From Cellvibrionales bacterium (lineage in GTDB: Bacteria; Pseudomonadota; Gammaproteobacteria; Pseudomonadales; UBA7239), in NCBI GenBank assembly GCA_016713115.1, contig JADJPU010000001.1:2108001-2172000 (forward strand): a DNA stretch of 64,000 bases, given 5' to 3'. Of the stretch, positions 42,216 to 50,608 are shown in pieces (positions within the stretch are counted from its first letter, which is position 1; every line of letters begins with the position of its first letter). Position numbers and translations under genes: made by a program. The notes under the pieces are model-generated. The model saw nothing but the letters and a program-made list of their open reading frames with translations. It was not told where the DNA came from and did not search any database.

Positions 42216-43070
42216 ATGCTCAGTTATCAACACGGGTTTCATGCAGGCAATGTGGCTGATGTGCTTAAGCACGCGGTGTTGTGCTCAGTGCTGGATTACA
42301 TGGCGCAGAAAGATAAGCCGTTGTATTTTCATGATGTGCATGCTGGTCGTGGCTTCTATGATTTAACACATCCGGTTGCGCAAAAAACGAGTGAATATCG
42401 TGATGGCATTTCTGCATTGTGGCAAGCTACTTCTATGCCGGTGGGTTTGCAGCCTTATTTGCAAACTCTGCGTTTGTTTAATGTGAATGGTTCTCTGCGC
42501 TTTTATGCGGGTTCTTTGTTATTAGCGCAGAAGTTATTGACACAAAAACATAAGCGTGAGCAGGACCGTTTTTTTGCTTCAGAATTGCATCCACAAGAAT
42601 ATTCGGCGCTGTGTGAAAACACACAGTCGCTGGTAAATATGCGCGTGCAAAAGGTAGATGGTTATGCTGCACTAAAAGCAGCGCTGCCACCCAAGGAGCG
42701 TCGCGCCGTGGTGTTGATCGATCCCAGCTATGAAACGCAGTCTGATGATGCGGCAGTGGTTGATGCCTTAAACGAAGCCTTAAAGCGTTTTTCTACCGGC
42801 GTGTATTTGCTGTGGTATCCGATTGTGGATGCGCAACGCACAAAAAAAATGATCAAAAAAATTGCGGCGTTGCCGTTAAAAAATCTGCTGCAAGTAGAGT
42901 TGCTGGTGCGCGAACCCACAGGCGTTGGCATGGCTGGTAGTGGAATGTTGGTGATTAATCCACCGTGGTCATTGGCAGCCGCTATGCAAGAAACTCTGCC
43001 GTGGTTGGTGCAACAACTCGCACCGAGCAGCGGCAGTTATCGCGTGGTTTCTTTGGTTGCAGAAGATTGA
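42216..43070 (+). CDS. rlmJ: 23S rRNA (adenine-2030-N6)-methyltransferase RlmJ
   Basis: 284 residues. MLSYQHGFHAGNVADVLKH is the RlmJ start, YFHDVHAGRGFYDL the SAM motif, and VVLIDPSYE the catalytic DPPY-like motif (DPSY). GMAGSGMLVINPPW is near the end. It methylates A2030 of 23S rRNA. Its last 34 bases overlap the end of the convergent mtaD-like gene. Confidence 0.95.
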   Translation: MLSYQHGFHAGNVADVLKHAVLCSVLDYMAQKDKPLYFHDVHAGRGFYDLTHPVAQKTSEYRDGISALWQATSMPVGLQPYLQTLRLFNVNGSLRFYAGSLLLAQKLLTQKHKREQDRFFASELHPQEYSALCENTQSLVNMRVQKVDGYAALKAALPPKERRAVVLIDPSYETQSDDAAVVDALNEALKRFSTGVYLLWYPIVDAQRTKKMIKKIAALPLKNLLQVELLVREPTGVGMAGSGMLVINPPWSLAAAMQETLPWLVQQLAPSSGSYRVVSLVAED

Positions 43071-44368
43071 ATTTTCTCTGGCCACTGCATGGTGCGTTGC
43101 ACCAATTCACCTTCGTCTAGTGTGGTGAGCTGACGGTTATTGAGTAGGCGTTTTCCGCCCACCCATACATCAGAAACACGCGCGCCGCTGCTGGTGTAAA
43201 CCAATGAAGAGGCGGGATCGTGCATCGGTTGTGCACAGAGTGTGTCGATGCGAACGGCAGCGATATCTGCTTGTTTGCCGATTTCTAAACTGCCGATGAT
43301 GTTGTCCATACCCAACGCGCGCGCGCCATTAATTGTTGCCATGTGCAGCGCGGCATGTGCGGCGAGGGCGGTAGCATCGTTGGCAACGGCTTTGGCGAGC
43401 AGAGCGGCGGTGCGCAATTCAGCAAATAAATCGAGATCGTCATTGCTGGCTGCGCCGTCTGTGCCAATCGCTACATTGATGCCATTTTTTTGCAGTGTAT
43501 CGACAGGGCAAAAACCGCTGGCCAGTTTTAAATTGGATTCTGGGCAGTGAATCACATGGCAGCCGTGTTCACGAATGGTGCGTATGTCATCTTCATTCAA
43601 CGCCGTCATGTGTACACATTGCGTACGGGGTGAGAGCGCGCCTAACTGGCGCAAGCGTTCAACGGGTCGCATGCCAGTTTCTTGCACAGCGCTTTCCACT
43701 TCAAACTCGGTTTCATGCAAGTGAATTTGGATATTGGCATCCAATTCATCGGCCAGCATCACAATTCTTTTCAGGCTGTCATCGTCGATGGTGTAAGGCG
43801 CGTGTGGGCCGAAAGCAATTTTGATGCGTTCGGAGCCGCGAAATTGATCGTGCAGAGCCAATCCTTTTTCTAAATATTCTTGCGGCCCAGAACCCCAGTT
43901 GGAAGGAAAGGAAAAAATGGGGAAGGTCAGTTGGCAGCGTATGCCACTTTCGCTGGCTGCGCGCGCTGTCGCCTCAGGAAAGAAATACATGTCGCTGAAA
44001 CAAGTAGTGCCGCTTTTAATCATTTCACCAATGGCAAGTTGCGCGCCATCAAACACAAACGCATCACTCACCCATTTGGCTTCAGTGGGCCAAATGTGGT
44101 TGTTGAGCCAATCCATCAGCGCTAAATCATTGGCATAGCCGCGCAGTAACCTCATGGCGGCGTGGCCGTGTGCGTTTATTAAGCCGGGTAAAACGATGTG
44201 TTGATCCAGCTCTATGGTTGAAATATCGGCATATTTTTTCTGCGCTTCGCTACGCGGCAAAATGTCAGTAATGCTGCCATTGCTAATGGCAATACTGTGA
44301 TTTTCCAGCACGCAATTTTCTGGAATAACAGGAATGAGGTAACGGCAGTGCAGTAGGGTGTCGATCAT
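43037..44368 (-). CDS. mtaD: 5-methylthioadenosine/S-adenosylhomocysteine deaminase family (TRZ/ATZ hydrolase)
   Basis: 443 residues of the amidohydrolase superfamily. Metal ligands: HGH in LPGLINAHGHAAM, the histidine of IQIHLHETEFE, and the aspartate of IGTDGAASNDDLD. GPHAPYT is typical of MTA/SAH deaminases, and FSDMYFF follows the first ligands. In Pseudomonas the orthologue deaminates methylthioadenosine. The start overlaps the upstream gene by ATGA; the end overlaps rlmJ by 34 bases. It is the last gene of the recR-rnd-ycgL operon. Confidence 0.9.
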   Translation of the reverse strand: MIDTLLHCRYLIPVIPENCVLENHSIAISNGSITDILPRSEAQKKYADISTIELDQHIVLPGLINAHGHAAMRLLRGYANDLALMDWLNNHIWPTEAKWVSDAFVFDGAQLAIGEMIKSGTTCFSDMYFFPEATARAASESGIRCQLTFPIFSFPSNWGSGPQEYLEKGLALHDQFRGSERIKIAFGPHAPYTIDDDSLKRIVMLADELDANIQIHLHETEFEVESAVQETGMRPVERLRQLGALSPRTQCVHMTALNEDDIRTIREHGCHVIHCPESNLKLASGFCPVDTLQKNGINVAIGTDGAASNDDLDLFAELRTAALLAKAVANDATALAAHAALHMATINGARALGMDNIIGSLEIGKQADIAAVRIDTLCAQPMHDPASSLVYTSSGARVSDVWVGGKRLLNNRQLTTLDEGELVQRTMQWPEKIQSSATKETTR

Positions 44369-44898
44369 GGTTGTGCCTGTTTCTTTGCAGGAGGGACAAA
44401 GTCGTCTGGAAGATACCGGTTTTTATGTTTGTGCTTATTTTTATTTCTTTTTTTGTGCTTTTTTGTGTGTCCTTGCTTAGGTTTATTTGTGTTTTCCTGT
44501 TCGGCCTGTGTTGGCTCTGGAATTTTTTTAGAAGGGGATTTCATTTTTTTGCTGGGTTTCGGTAACAGTAGTGCCAATATCAAGGCAAGACCGCTGCCAA
44601 TGCCAGCTACTACAGCAATGGGTTTTCCGGTCGTGATAGTAATTTCACGCCACTGTTCTCGATCTTCAATGATTTTGTGCAGCATCACCACAAAGGACGG
44701 TACGACATTTTCTTGGGAGCCATCCGGCATTTTTTGTGCGAGAAAGTACGGCGTAAAAAACACACTAATGGCGCAGGCAATCAACACAAAGCGCAGTGGA
44801 CGCCACAGACCGCGCAAAATCATGCTGGTAAATAAGACAATGGCTAAGGCGCTGACCAAATAAGCCATTTTTGCCAGTTCTACATCGGCGATTTCCAT
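44365..44898 (-). CDS. Small membrane protein with Lys/His-rich tail
   Basis: 177 residues from ATG at 44898 (MEIADVELAKMAYL), with GGAG ten bases before; an ATG at 44940 would overlap the upstream gene by 38 bases. Three hydrophobic helices lie at about 10-28, 35-55 and 92-112. The remaining 60 residues are extremely basic and histidine-rich, with repeated K-H-K and N-K-H-K units between acidic and proline flanks. The tail could bind metal, nucleic acid or phospholipid; nothing decides which. It is in a coupled operon with ycgL and mtaD. I recognise no family. Confidence 0.75.
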   Translation of the reverse strand: MEIADVELAKMAYLVSALAIVLFTSMILRGLWRPLRFVLIACAISVFFTPYFLAQKMPDGSQENVVPSFVVMLHKIIEDREQWREITITTGKPIAVVAGIGSGLALILALLLPKPSKKMKSPSKKIPEPTQAEQENTNKPKQGHTKKHKKRNKNKHKHKNRYLPDDFVPPAKKQAQP

Positions 44899-44902
44899 TG
44901 CG

Positions 44903-45190
44903 TTATTTCTCCAGCTTTTGATTATTGACGCGCACGGCAAACATTTCGCTGTCTGGCAACGGCGGCATTTGTAAATAAAATCCCTGCTCTTGAATGCTGT
45001 CTAACACGGTGCCGGCATTGGCGCGCGCTAATTTGCGCGTAGGCTCTAGCATCAACACCATGGCGCTCTCAGGTTTGCCAAAGCGGGCAAGCAAGGCTTC
45101 TGGCACGCGGCTCAAACTCTCTTGGCGATCGACATACAAGTAGAGCCCATCTTCACGCGGGCTGCGAAAAATTTCGATCAGCCGTTTCAT
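44903..45190 (-). CDS. ycgL: YcgL domain-containing protein
   Basis: 95 residues from ATG at 45190, which overlaps the rnd stop by ATGA. MKRLIEIFRSPREDGLYLYVD is the YcgL start, followed by LLARFGKPESAMVLML and GFYLQMPP, the family's core pattern. The small fold has no known activity. The position directly after rnd is conserved in many gammaproteobacteria and suggests a link to RNA processing. Confidence 0.93.
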   Translation of the reverse strand: MKRLIEIFRSPREDGLYLYVDRQESLSRVPEALLARFGKPESAMVLMLEPTRKLARANAGTVLDSIQEQGFYLQMPPLPDSEMFAVRVNNQKLEK

Positions 45191-46332
45191 GTGTTGTCTC
45201 CCCATCGAATCATTTCATCGCGCAAGGCAGAGCCAATAACACTGGCGCGCCAGCCGCTGAACCGCTCTGGCAGGGCGATGCTATCCGCCGATTGTTTGGC
45301 AAGGTATTGTCGCACGATATTTTCCAGCTCTATTTTTTTGACGAGCAATTCAGGTGGCAGTTGTAGATGATGAGCAATTTGCTCCGTGACGGCGCGCAAT
45401 TTTTTGACGTAATCGTTTTCTGCTTTGCTGAGCGGCGTTGCCAGCGGTGGGCAGAGCAGATCGTGCGTGACGTTTTGCGCTAACTGCAATAACTGCGCGC
45501 CAAACTGACGTACGGCCGAGGGGTGCAACCCTTCAATGCTGTACAGCGCAGCTAAATGTGCAGGTGGGCGGCGCGCTAATTCCAGCAGCGCAAAATCTTT
45601 GGCGATGTGATTGCGCGCTTTGTTGTGTTGCCGTGCCAGCGCATCGCGCCCCAACACCAAATGCCAAAGCCGTTGGCGTTCTGTTGCGTTCAAGCGCCAC
45701 GCATTATTGATTTTTTCTAAGCTGTAGTTGGTGCTGCGCTGTTCGCGCCCGCGCTCCAGTTGGCGCATCATTTCTTCTTCCAGCCACAGCGTGCGCTGTA
45801 ATTGCGCCAGTGTTTGTGCAAGCTGCTGATAGAGTTCTGGCAAATACAGCACATCCAAGCAGGCGTAGTGTTCTTGTTCGTTGGTGAGTGGCCGCGCCAA
45901 CCAATCCGAACGGCATTGATCTTTCGATAGTTCAATATCTAACAGTGTTTGCACCAAGCGGCTGTAGCCCATGGACGCGCCGTGGCCGCACAGAGCCGCC
46001 GCAATTTGTGTATCAAATAATGGTGTGGGCAGCGTGCCGAACAATCGGTCGAAGACTTCTAAATCTTCACTGGCGGCGTGTATTACTTTGGTGATGTGAG
46101 AAGCGGTGAGTATCTCAATCAGCGGTGAAAAATTATTGATGGTGAGTACATCAATCAACCAACACTGCGCGCCGTTGCTGATTTGTAATAAGGCAGGAAT
46201 GGGATAAAAGGTATCCACGCGAATAAATTCGGTGTCGATGCCCAGCACCTTGGCAGAGCGCCAGCTTTCTGCTGCGGATGCGAGATCGCTGTCATCGGTG
46301 AGGTAGTAACAGTCGTCCGCAATCTGTTTCAT
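45187..46332 (-). CDS. rnd: Ribonuclease D
   Basis: 381 residues. The DEDD exonuclease domain has LGIDTEFIRVDTFYP (first D-E), HAASEDLEVF with the second aspartate, and YACLDVLYLPELY with Y and the last D. Then comes an HRDC domain (WRLNATERQRLWHLVLGRD) and a second helical domain. It trims the 3' ends of tRNA precursors. Overlaps recR and ycgL by four bases at either end. Confidence 0.96.
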   Translation of the reverse strand: MKQIADDCYYLTDDSDLASAAESWRSAKVLGIDTEFIRVDTFYPIPALLQISNGAQCWLIDVLTINNFSPLIEILTASHITKVIHAASEDLEVFDRLFGTLPTPLFDTQIAAALCGHGASMGYSRLVQTLLDIELSKDQCRSDWLARPLTNEQEHYACLDVLYLPELYQQLAQTLAQLQRTLWLEEEMMRQLERGREQRSTNYSLEKINNAWRLNATERQRLWHLVLGRDALARQHNKARNHIAKDFALLELARRPPAHLAALYSIEGLHPSAVRQFGAQLLQLAQNVTHDLLCPPLATPLSKAENDYVKKLRAVTEQIAHHLQLPPELLVKKIELENIVRQYLAKQSADSIALPERFSGWRASVIGSALRDEMIRWGDNT

Positions 46333-46925
46333 ATTTGCGTGCGACCTGACAACGCGTGCGACAGCGTACCGCCATCCACAAATTCTAATTCACCGCCGAG
46401 TGGTACGCCGTGCGCAATGCGTGTGCAGCGAATAGACAGCGCGCGCGCGCGATCGGCAATGTAATGCGCGGTGGCTTCGCCTTCTAAAGTGGCGTTGGTG
46501 GCGAGTATCAATTCGTCTACCGGCTCTTGTTCTAAACGCTGTAATAACTGCGGAATGCCGATGTCACTGGGACCGATGCCATCTATTGGTGACAGTTTGC
46601 CGTGCAACACAAAATACAGACCGGTAAAAGAGCCAGCTGTTTCGATTGCTAGTGCATCTATCGGCGTTTCGACCACGCACAACAAGCGGCGATTGCGGCG
46701 CGCGTTGCTGCAAATTTCACACAGCGTTTGTTCGGTGAGTGTGCGACATTCATTGCACTGGCCGACATGTTCCAGTGCGCGCTCCAATGTTTTTGCTAAC
46801 TTGAGTGCGTTGTCGCGGCGGTGTTGCAACAACTGAAAGGCCATGCGCTGCGCGGATTTGGGGCCGACACTCGGCAAGCAGCGCAGGGCGTTAATCAATT
46901 CATCAATCAGTGGGCTGAATGACAT
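46329..46925 (-). CDS. recR: Recombination mediator RecR
   Basis: 198 residues. LPSVGPKSAQRMAF is the helix-hairpin-helix, CNECRTLTEQTLCEIC the zinc finger, and the Toprim domain has VVETPIDALAIE and LILATNATLEGEATA. It loads RecA at gaps with RecO and RecF. dnaX and ybaB, the usual upstream partners, are not here; a cyclic-nucleotide-binding protein gene lies 12 bases upstream instead. The rnd start overlaps by ATGA. Confidence 0.97.
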   Translation of the reverse strand: MSFSPLIDELINALRCLPSVGPKSAQRMAFQLLQHRRDNALKLAKTLERALEHVGQCNECRTLTEQTLCEICSNARRNRRLLCVVETPIDALAIETAGSFTGLYFVLHGKLSPIDGIGPSDIGIPQLLQRLEQEPVDELILATNATLEGEATAHYIADRARALSIRCTRIAHGVPLGGELEFVDGGTLSHALSGRTQI

Positions 46926-46937
46926 GCGCAGTAAAAA

Positions 46938-47390
46938 TTAAGCGCACACATCAGCGAGATCGGCTGATGTGTCTTGCAAACGCTCGGCAAGAATGCGCGC
47001 GACAGATTTCATTACCAGCAGCGCAATGTCTGGGCGCTGACGCTCCAGCGTGCCATAAACTGCGCGTTGAAAACTGGCGACGGTGGTGGGCAGTTGTGCG
47101 CGTATGCTGGCAGAGCGTTTGCGATCAGATAACAATGCCATTTCGCCGATCACATCCGAGGCGCAAAATTCACTGAGCACGGTTTCTTCGCCACCGAGCG
47201 CGCTCATTTTGATCGCTTCCAATGCGCCGGATAACACAATCGAAACGGTATCCGCCGGTGCGCCTTCGCTGTAAAGAATCGCACCTGCTGGCAGTTCTAA
47301 AATTTGCAAACGCGGAGCGATATGTTCGAACTGTTCGTCATCCAATAATTTGAACAGCGGGCAATCGCGAATGATGGCGAGGTGATCCAT
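46938..47390 (-). CDS. Cyclic-nucleotide-binding-domain protein, single domain
   Basis: 150 residues, made of one CRP-type barrel plus a short helix. LFKLLDDEQFEHIAPRLQILELPAGAILYSEG is the usual start of the domain, and DVIGEMALLSDRKRSASIRA is the phosphate cassette with G-E-M-A-L and arginine. No helix-turn-helix follows. It is 12 bases before recR on the same strand, so it likely heads the recR-rnd-ycgL operon. A possible cAMP receiver, as is the 37659 protein. Confidence 0.85.
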   Translation of the reverse strand: MDHLAIIRDCPLFKLLDDEQFEHIAPRLQILELPAGAILYSEGAPADTVSIVLSGALEAIKMSALGGEETVLSEFCASDVIGEMALLSDRKRSASIRAQLPTTVASFQRAVYGTLERQRPDIALLVMKSVARILAERLQDTSADLADVCA

Positions 47391-47410
47391 AGTGCGCTCC
47401 GTTTTTATTT

Positions 47411-48532
47411 TTATGCAGATTTCGACAGCAATTGAATGCTGTTATCTGCCGCCAACAATTCGCCCAGTTGCGCGATCTGTTGTGTGCCGCCGCCCATTTG
47501 AATTTCCAATTGTTTGAACCACAAATAGTAGCGGTGCAGTGGGTATTCCACATCGCAACCAATGCCGCCGTGCAAATGTTGCGCCGTGTGTGCCACGCGG
47601 TGACCGCCGATAGCGGACCACCATTTTGCGGTGTGTACTTCTGCACTGGCCTTCATGTTTTCTGACAATTTCCACAGCGCTTCAAAGTAGGCGGAGCGCA
47701 TGCATTCGATGTCGATATAGGCATCGGCGCATTTCATGGTGGTGTTCTGGAAGCTGGCGATGGTGGTGCCAAACTGTTTGCGCTCGGCGGTGTATTCCGC
47801 CGTGCGGCGCAGCGCTTCTTCAGTAATGCCGATCATCGTGGCGCAACTGGCAACACTGGCGTGCTCAACAATAAACGCCAACACTTCAGCACCGCCGAGG
47901 CGCTCTGCTTGCGCGCCGTTGAATTGCACGTTGTACAGCGGCTCGTGGTTGGTGCTGTCTACATATTCTGCTTTTACCGCATCGCTAGGCTCTACCAAAA
48001 ACACAGCTTTGCCATCGGCGGTGTCTGCCGCTACCAACATCACGGCAGCTTGCGCGGCGTAAGGCACGCACAGACGCTCGCCGGTAATGCTCCACGCATC
48101 GCCTTGTTGTGTAGCGCGGCAAGCGGGACGCATCGCAGCGACCATGGATTCCTCGGCAATCGCTGCAGTCAAAATGGCTTCACCGCTGGCGAGTGCAGGC
48201 AGGTATTTCTTTTGTTGTGCTTCGCTGCCAAAACGCGCCAGAGGCAAGCCGCCGAGTACCAAGCTAGGCAACAAGGGAATCGGCGCAACAAAGCGACCTT
48301 GCTCTTCAAGAATTTGGCAGACTTCGATAAAACCGAAGCCCGTGCCATCGCAAGACTCAGGAACAGCCGTACCGAGCAGGCCGGATTCCGCAAACAACTG
48401 CCACAGGCTCTGGCTGTACAGCTCGCCGCCCTTGCTAAATTGCATCAAGAACTCATCGCCGCAGTTCTCGCGCAGAATTTGGTTAGCCAGCTCACGAATC
48501 TGGGTCTGTTCTTCGGTAAAGGTGAAATCCAT
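47411..48532 (-). CDS. Acyl-CoA dehydrogenase family, probable non-catalytic partner subunit
   Basis: 373 residues from ATG at 48532 (GAGG eight bases before); the frame is open upstream but that region serves the divergent gene. FTEEQTQIRELANQIL, LGTAVPESCDGTGFGF and QHLHGGIGCDVEYPLHRYYLWFKQ are the same features as in the 9160-10257 protein. The loop that holds the catalytic glutamate in active enzymes reads GGGTQQIAQ, so it lacks the base. Its partner is the divergent gene at 48711. Together they form a second paired acyl-CoA dehydrogenase. Confidence 0.88.
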   Translation of the reverse strand: MDFTFTEEQTQIRELANQILRENCGDEFLMQFSKGGELYSQSLWQLFAESGLLGTAVPESCDGTGFGFIEVCQILEEQGRFVAPIPLLPSLVLGGLPLARFGSEAQQKKYLPALASGEAILTAAIAEESMVAAMRPACRATQQGDAWSITGERLCVPYAAQAAVMLVAADTADGKAVFLVEPSDAVKAEYVDSTNHEPLYNVQFNGAQAERLGGAEVLAFIVEHASVASCATMIGITEEALRRTAEYTAERKQFGTTIASFQNTTMKCADAYIDIECMRSAYFEALWKLSENMKASAEVHTAKWWSAIGGHRVAHTAQHLHGGIGCDVEYPLHRYYLWFKQLEIQMGGGTQQIAQLGELLAADNSIQLLSKSA

Positions 48533-48710
48533 GCTAACAACCTCGCTGGTCATGGCTTTGCTGAAAATAAGGCGCGCATTTTGCCACAGACCGTCTAATC
48601 TGTGGCTGCTTGTTTGGTGAAGATGGGTGCGTGTTTTACGGTTTCCGTCCATTGCAACCACGGCTACAATGCGCCTCTCGAATTTCAGGTTGTTTCTCAG
48701 AGGTTGTGTC

Positions 48711-49886
48711 ATGCAGGTAGATGAGTCGCAAGAAGTTAAGGCGCTGCGCCAAGAATTGCGCGCGTATTTCGCCAAGGTGATGACACCAGAAGTGAAAGAA
48801 GGCTGTCACGCCAAGGAGAGCGGTCAGGTCTACCGTGATGCCGTGCGCCAAATCGGCAAAGACGGCTGGTTGGCGATCGGCTGGCCGAAAGAGTACGGCG
48901 GTCAAGGGCGCGGTCAGGCAGAGCAGCTCGCGCTGTTGGAAGAAGCCTACATCGCCGGTGCGCCAATTCCTTTCGTGACTTTGGGCACCGTTGGCCCCGC
49001 GTTGATGGAGCACGGCTCCGAAGAAATGAAGCAGTTTTATCTGCCAAAAATTGCGGGCGGTGAAATCCATTTTGCCATCGGCTACACCGAGCCAGGTGCA
49101 GGTACGGATTTGGCATCGCTCACTACATCCGCCGTGATTGAAGGCGACGAGTTGGTGATCAACGGCACTAAAGTTTTCACTTCCGGTGCAGATAACGCCG
49201 ACTATATTTGGCTCGCCGCGCGCACCGATAAAGACGCGCCAAAGCACAAAGGCATCAGCATGATTATCGTGCCGACCAACGCGAAAGGTTTTTCCTTTGC
49301 ACACATTAAAACCGTGGGCGATGTCCCTACTTGCATGAGCTATTACGACAATGTGCGCGTGCCACTTACCAATGTGGTTGGCAAGTTGAACAAAGGTTGG
49401 AACCTCATCACTTCGCAGTTGAATCACGAGCGCGTCGGTTTGGCGGCGATTGGTGTGTGGACGCAGCGTGATTTCCAATTTTTCCTCGATTGGACGCGCG
49501 AAGAACAAACCAATGGCAATCGCGTGATCGATGAATCGTGGGTGCAATCCAACATCGCCGAGTGCTACGCGCGTTTGAAAGCCATGCGCATTGTGGTTGC
49601 GCGCATGATGTGGCAGTTGAGCAAAGGCGCGCCCGATCCCGCTTACGCTTCTGCTATGAAAGTGTATGTGACGGAAACTTCCATCGAATGCTATCGCTTG
49701 ATGATGGATGTGGTCGGTGCAGCGGGTTTGATTCGCCGTCGTCAATCACACACTGTGGTAGAAGGGCGTTTGGAAGAAGGCTTCCGCAAATGTCAGACCA
49801 TGACTTTTGGCGGTGGCGTGAACGAAGTGCAGCGCGAATTGATTGCGATGTTTGGCTTGAAAATGTCGCGCGCCGCACGCGGATAA
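48711..49886 (+). CDS. Acyl-CoA dehydrogenase, catalytic subunit
   Basis: 391 residues from ATG at 48711 (AGAGG seven bases before); the longer frame to 48627 would overlap the promoter region of the divergent partner. IGWPKEYGGQGRG is the N-terminal turn, IGYTEPGAGTDLAS and KVFTS the flavin and substrate contacts, and FGGGVNEVQRELIAMFGL holds the catalytic glutamate. It resembles the 10277-11473 protein in layout. The pair shares a 178-base divergent promoter region with the 47411 gene. A terminator follows at 49905-49932. Substrate unknown. Confidence 0.92.
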   Translation: MQVDESQEVKALRQELRAYFAKVMTPEVKEGCHAKESGQVYRDAVRQIGKDGWLAIGWPKEYGGQGRGQAEQLALLEEAYIAGAPIPFVTLGTVGPALMEHGSEEMKQFYLPKIAGGEIHFAIGYTEPGAGTDLASLTTSAVIEGDELVINGTKVFTSGADNADYIWLAARTDKDAPKHKGISMIIVPTNAKGFSFAHIKTVGDVPTCMSYYDNVRVPLTNVVGKLNKGWNLITSQLNHERVGLAAIGVWTQRDFQFFLDWTREEQTNGNRVIDESWVQSNIAECYARLKAMRIVVARMMWQLSKGAPDPAYASAMKVYVTETSIECYRLMMDVVGAAGLIRRRQSHTVVEGRLEEGFRKCQTMTFGGGVNEVQRELIAMFGLKMSRAARG

Positions 49887-49904
49887 TTTTTCTTTGTAGC
49901 AAGA

Positions 49905-49932
49905 AAAAGCCCGCTTTGTGCGGGCTTTTTGT
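49905..49932. terminator. Intrinsic terminator after the acyl-CoA dehydrogenase gene
   Basis: AAAAAGCCCGC and GCGGGCTTTTT form an 11-bp hairpin around a 5-base loop, with T-run on the plus strand and A-run before it. It separates the acyl-CoA dehydrogenase gene from the trp operon. Confidence 0.9.
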
Positions 49933-49959
49933 GAAATAAAAATTGAGTAAGGATTTTTT

Positions 49960-50595
49960 ATGACGATGTTTACACGCACGAAAATCTGCGGATTAACCAC
50001 CATCGCCGATGCGCAAGCTGCCGCCGCTGCCGGTGCAGATGCCATCGGCTTGGTGTTTTATGCCAAAAGTTCGCGCTGTGTGACGGTGGTGCAAGCGGCT
50101 GACATTGCGCGTGCGGTGGGGCCGTTCGTCACCACCGTGGGTTTGTTTGTGGATGCAGCGCGTGAGGAAATCGAAGCGGTACTGCAAGCCGTGCCTTTGC
50201 AGTTATTGCAATTCCACGGGCATGAAACGCCCGCGTTTTGCGCATCATTCAAGCGCCCGTTTATCAAAGCGATACGCATGGCCGATGGCGTGGATGTGTT
50301 GGCTGCGGATCGTGAATACGCGGCAGCGGGCGCGCTGGGTTTGCTGCTGGACAGCTACAGCCCTGCGGCACCAGGCGGCACGGGTGAAACCTTCGGTTGG
50401 GAGCGTATTCCCGCCCAGTTGCAGTTGCCGCTGATTTTGGCGGGCGGGCTGTCGCCAGAGAATGTGGGCGCAGCCGTTGCACAGGTAAAACCGTATGCCG
50501 TGGATATAAGCAGCGGCGTGGAATCCGCCCCTGGCCGCAAGGATTCCGCTAGAATAGCCGCCTTTGTACGCGCCGCCCACGCTGCGGTGCGGTAA
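49960..50595 (+). CDS. trpF: Phosphoribosylanthranilate isomerase TrpF
   Basis: 211 residues. RTKICGLTT is the barrel start with catalytic cysteine, VGLFVDA and LQFHGHE follow, LLLDSY holds the catalytic aspartate region, and ILAGGLSPENV then VDISSGVESAPGRKD end the phosphate site. It converts phosphoribosylanthranilate to CdRP in tryptophan synthesis. AAGGA precedes the ATG. First gene of trpF-trpB-trpA-accD-folC. Confidence 0.96.
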   Translation: MTMFTRTKICGLTTIADAQAAAAAGADAIGLVFYAKSSRCVTVVQAADIARAVGPFVTTVGLFVDAAREEIEAVLQAVPLQLLQFHGHETPAFCASFKRPFIKAIRMADGVDVLAADREYAAAGALGLLLDSYSPAAPGGTGETFGWERIPAQLQLPLILAGGLSPENVGAAVAQVKPYAVDISSGVESAPGRKDSARIAAFVRAAHAAVR

Positions 50596-50608
50596 TCGGA
50601 GCTAGCTT

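Noticed and set aside
48636..49745. 369-codon minus-strand frame opposite the 48711 acyl-CoA dehydrogenase gene
   Set aside because: Histidine- and cysteine-rich shadow with no recognisable domain; the plus strand gene is certain.
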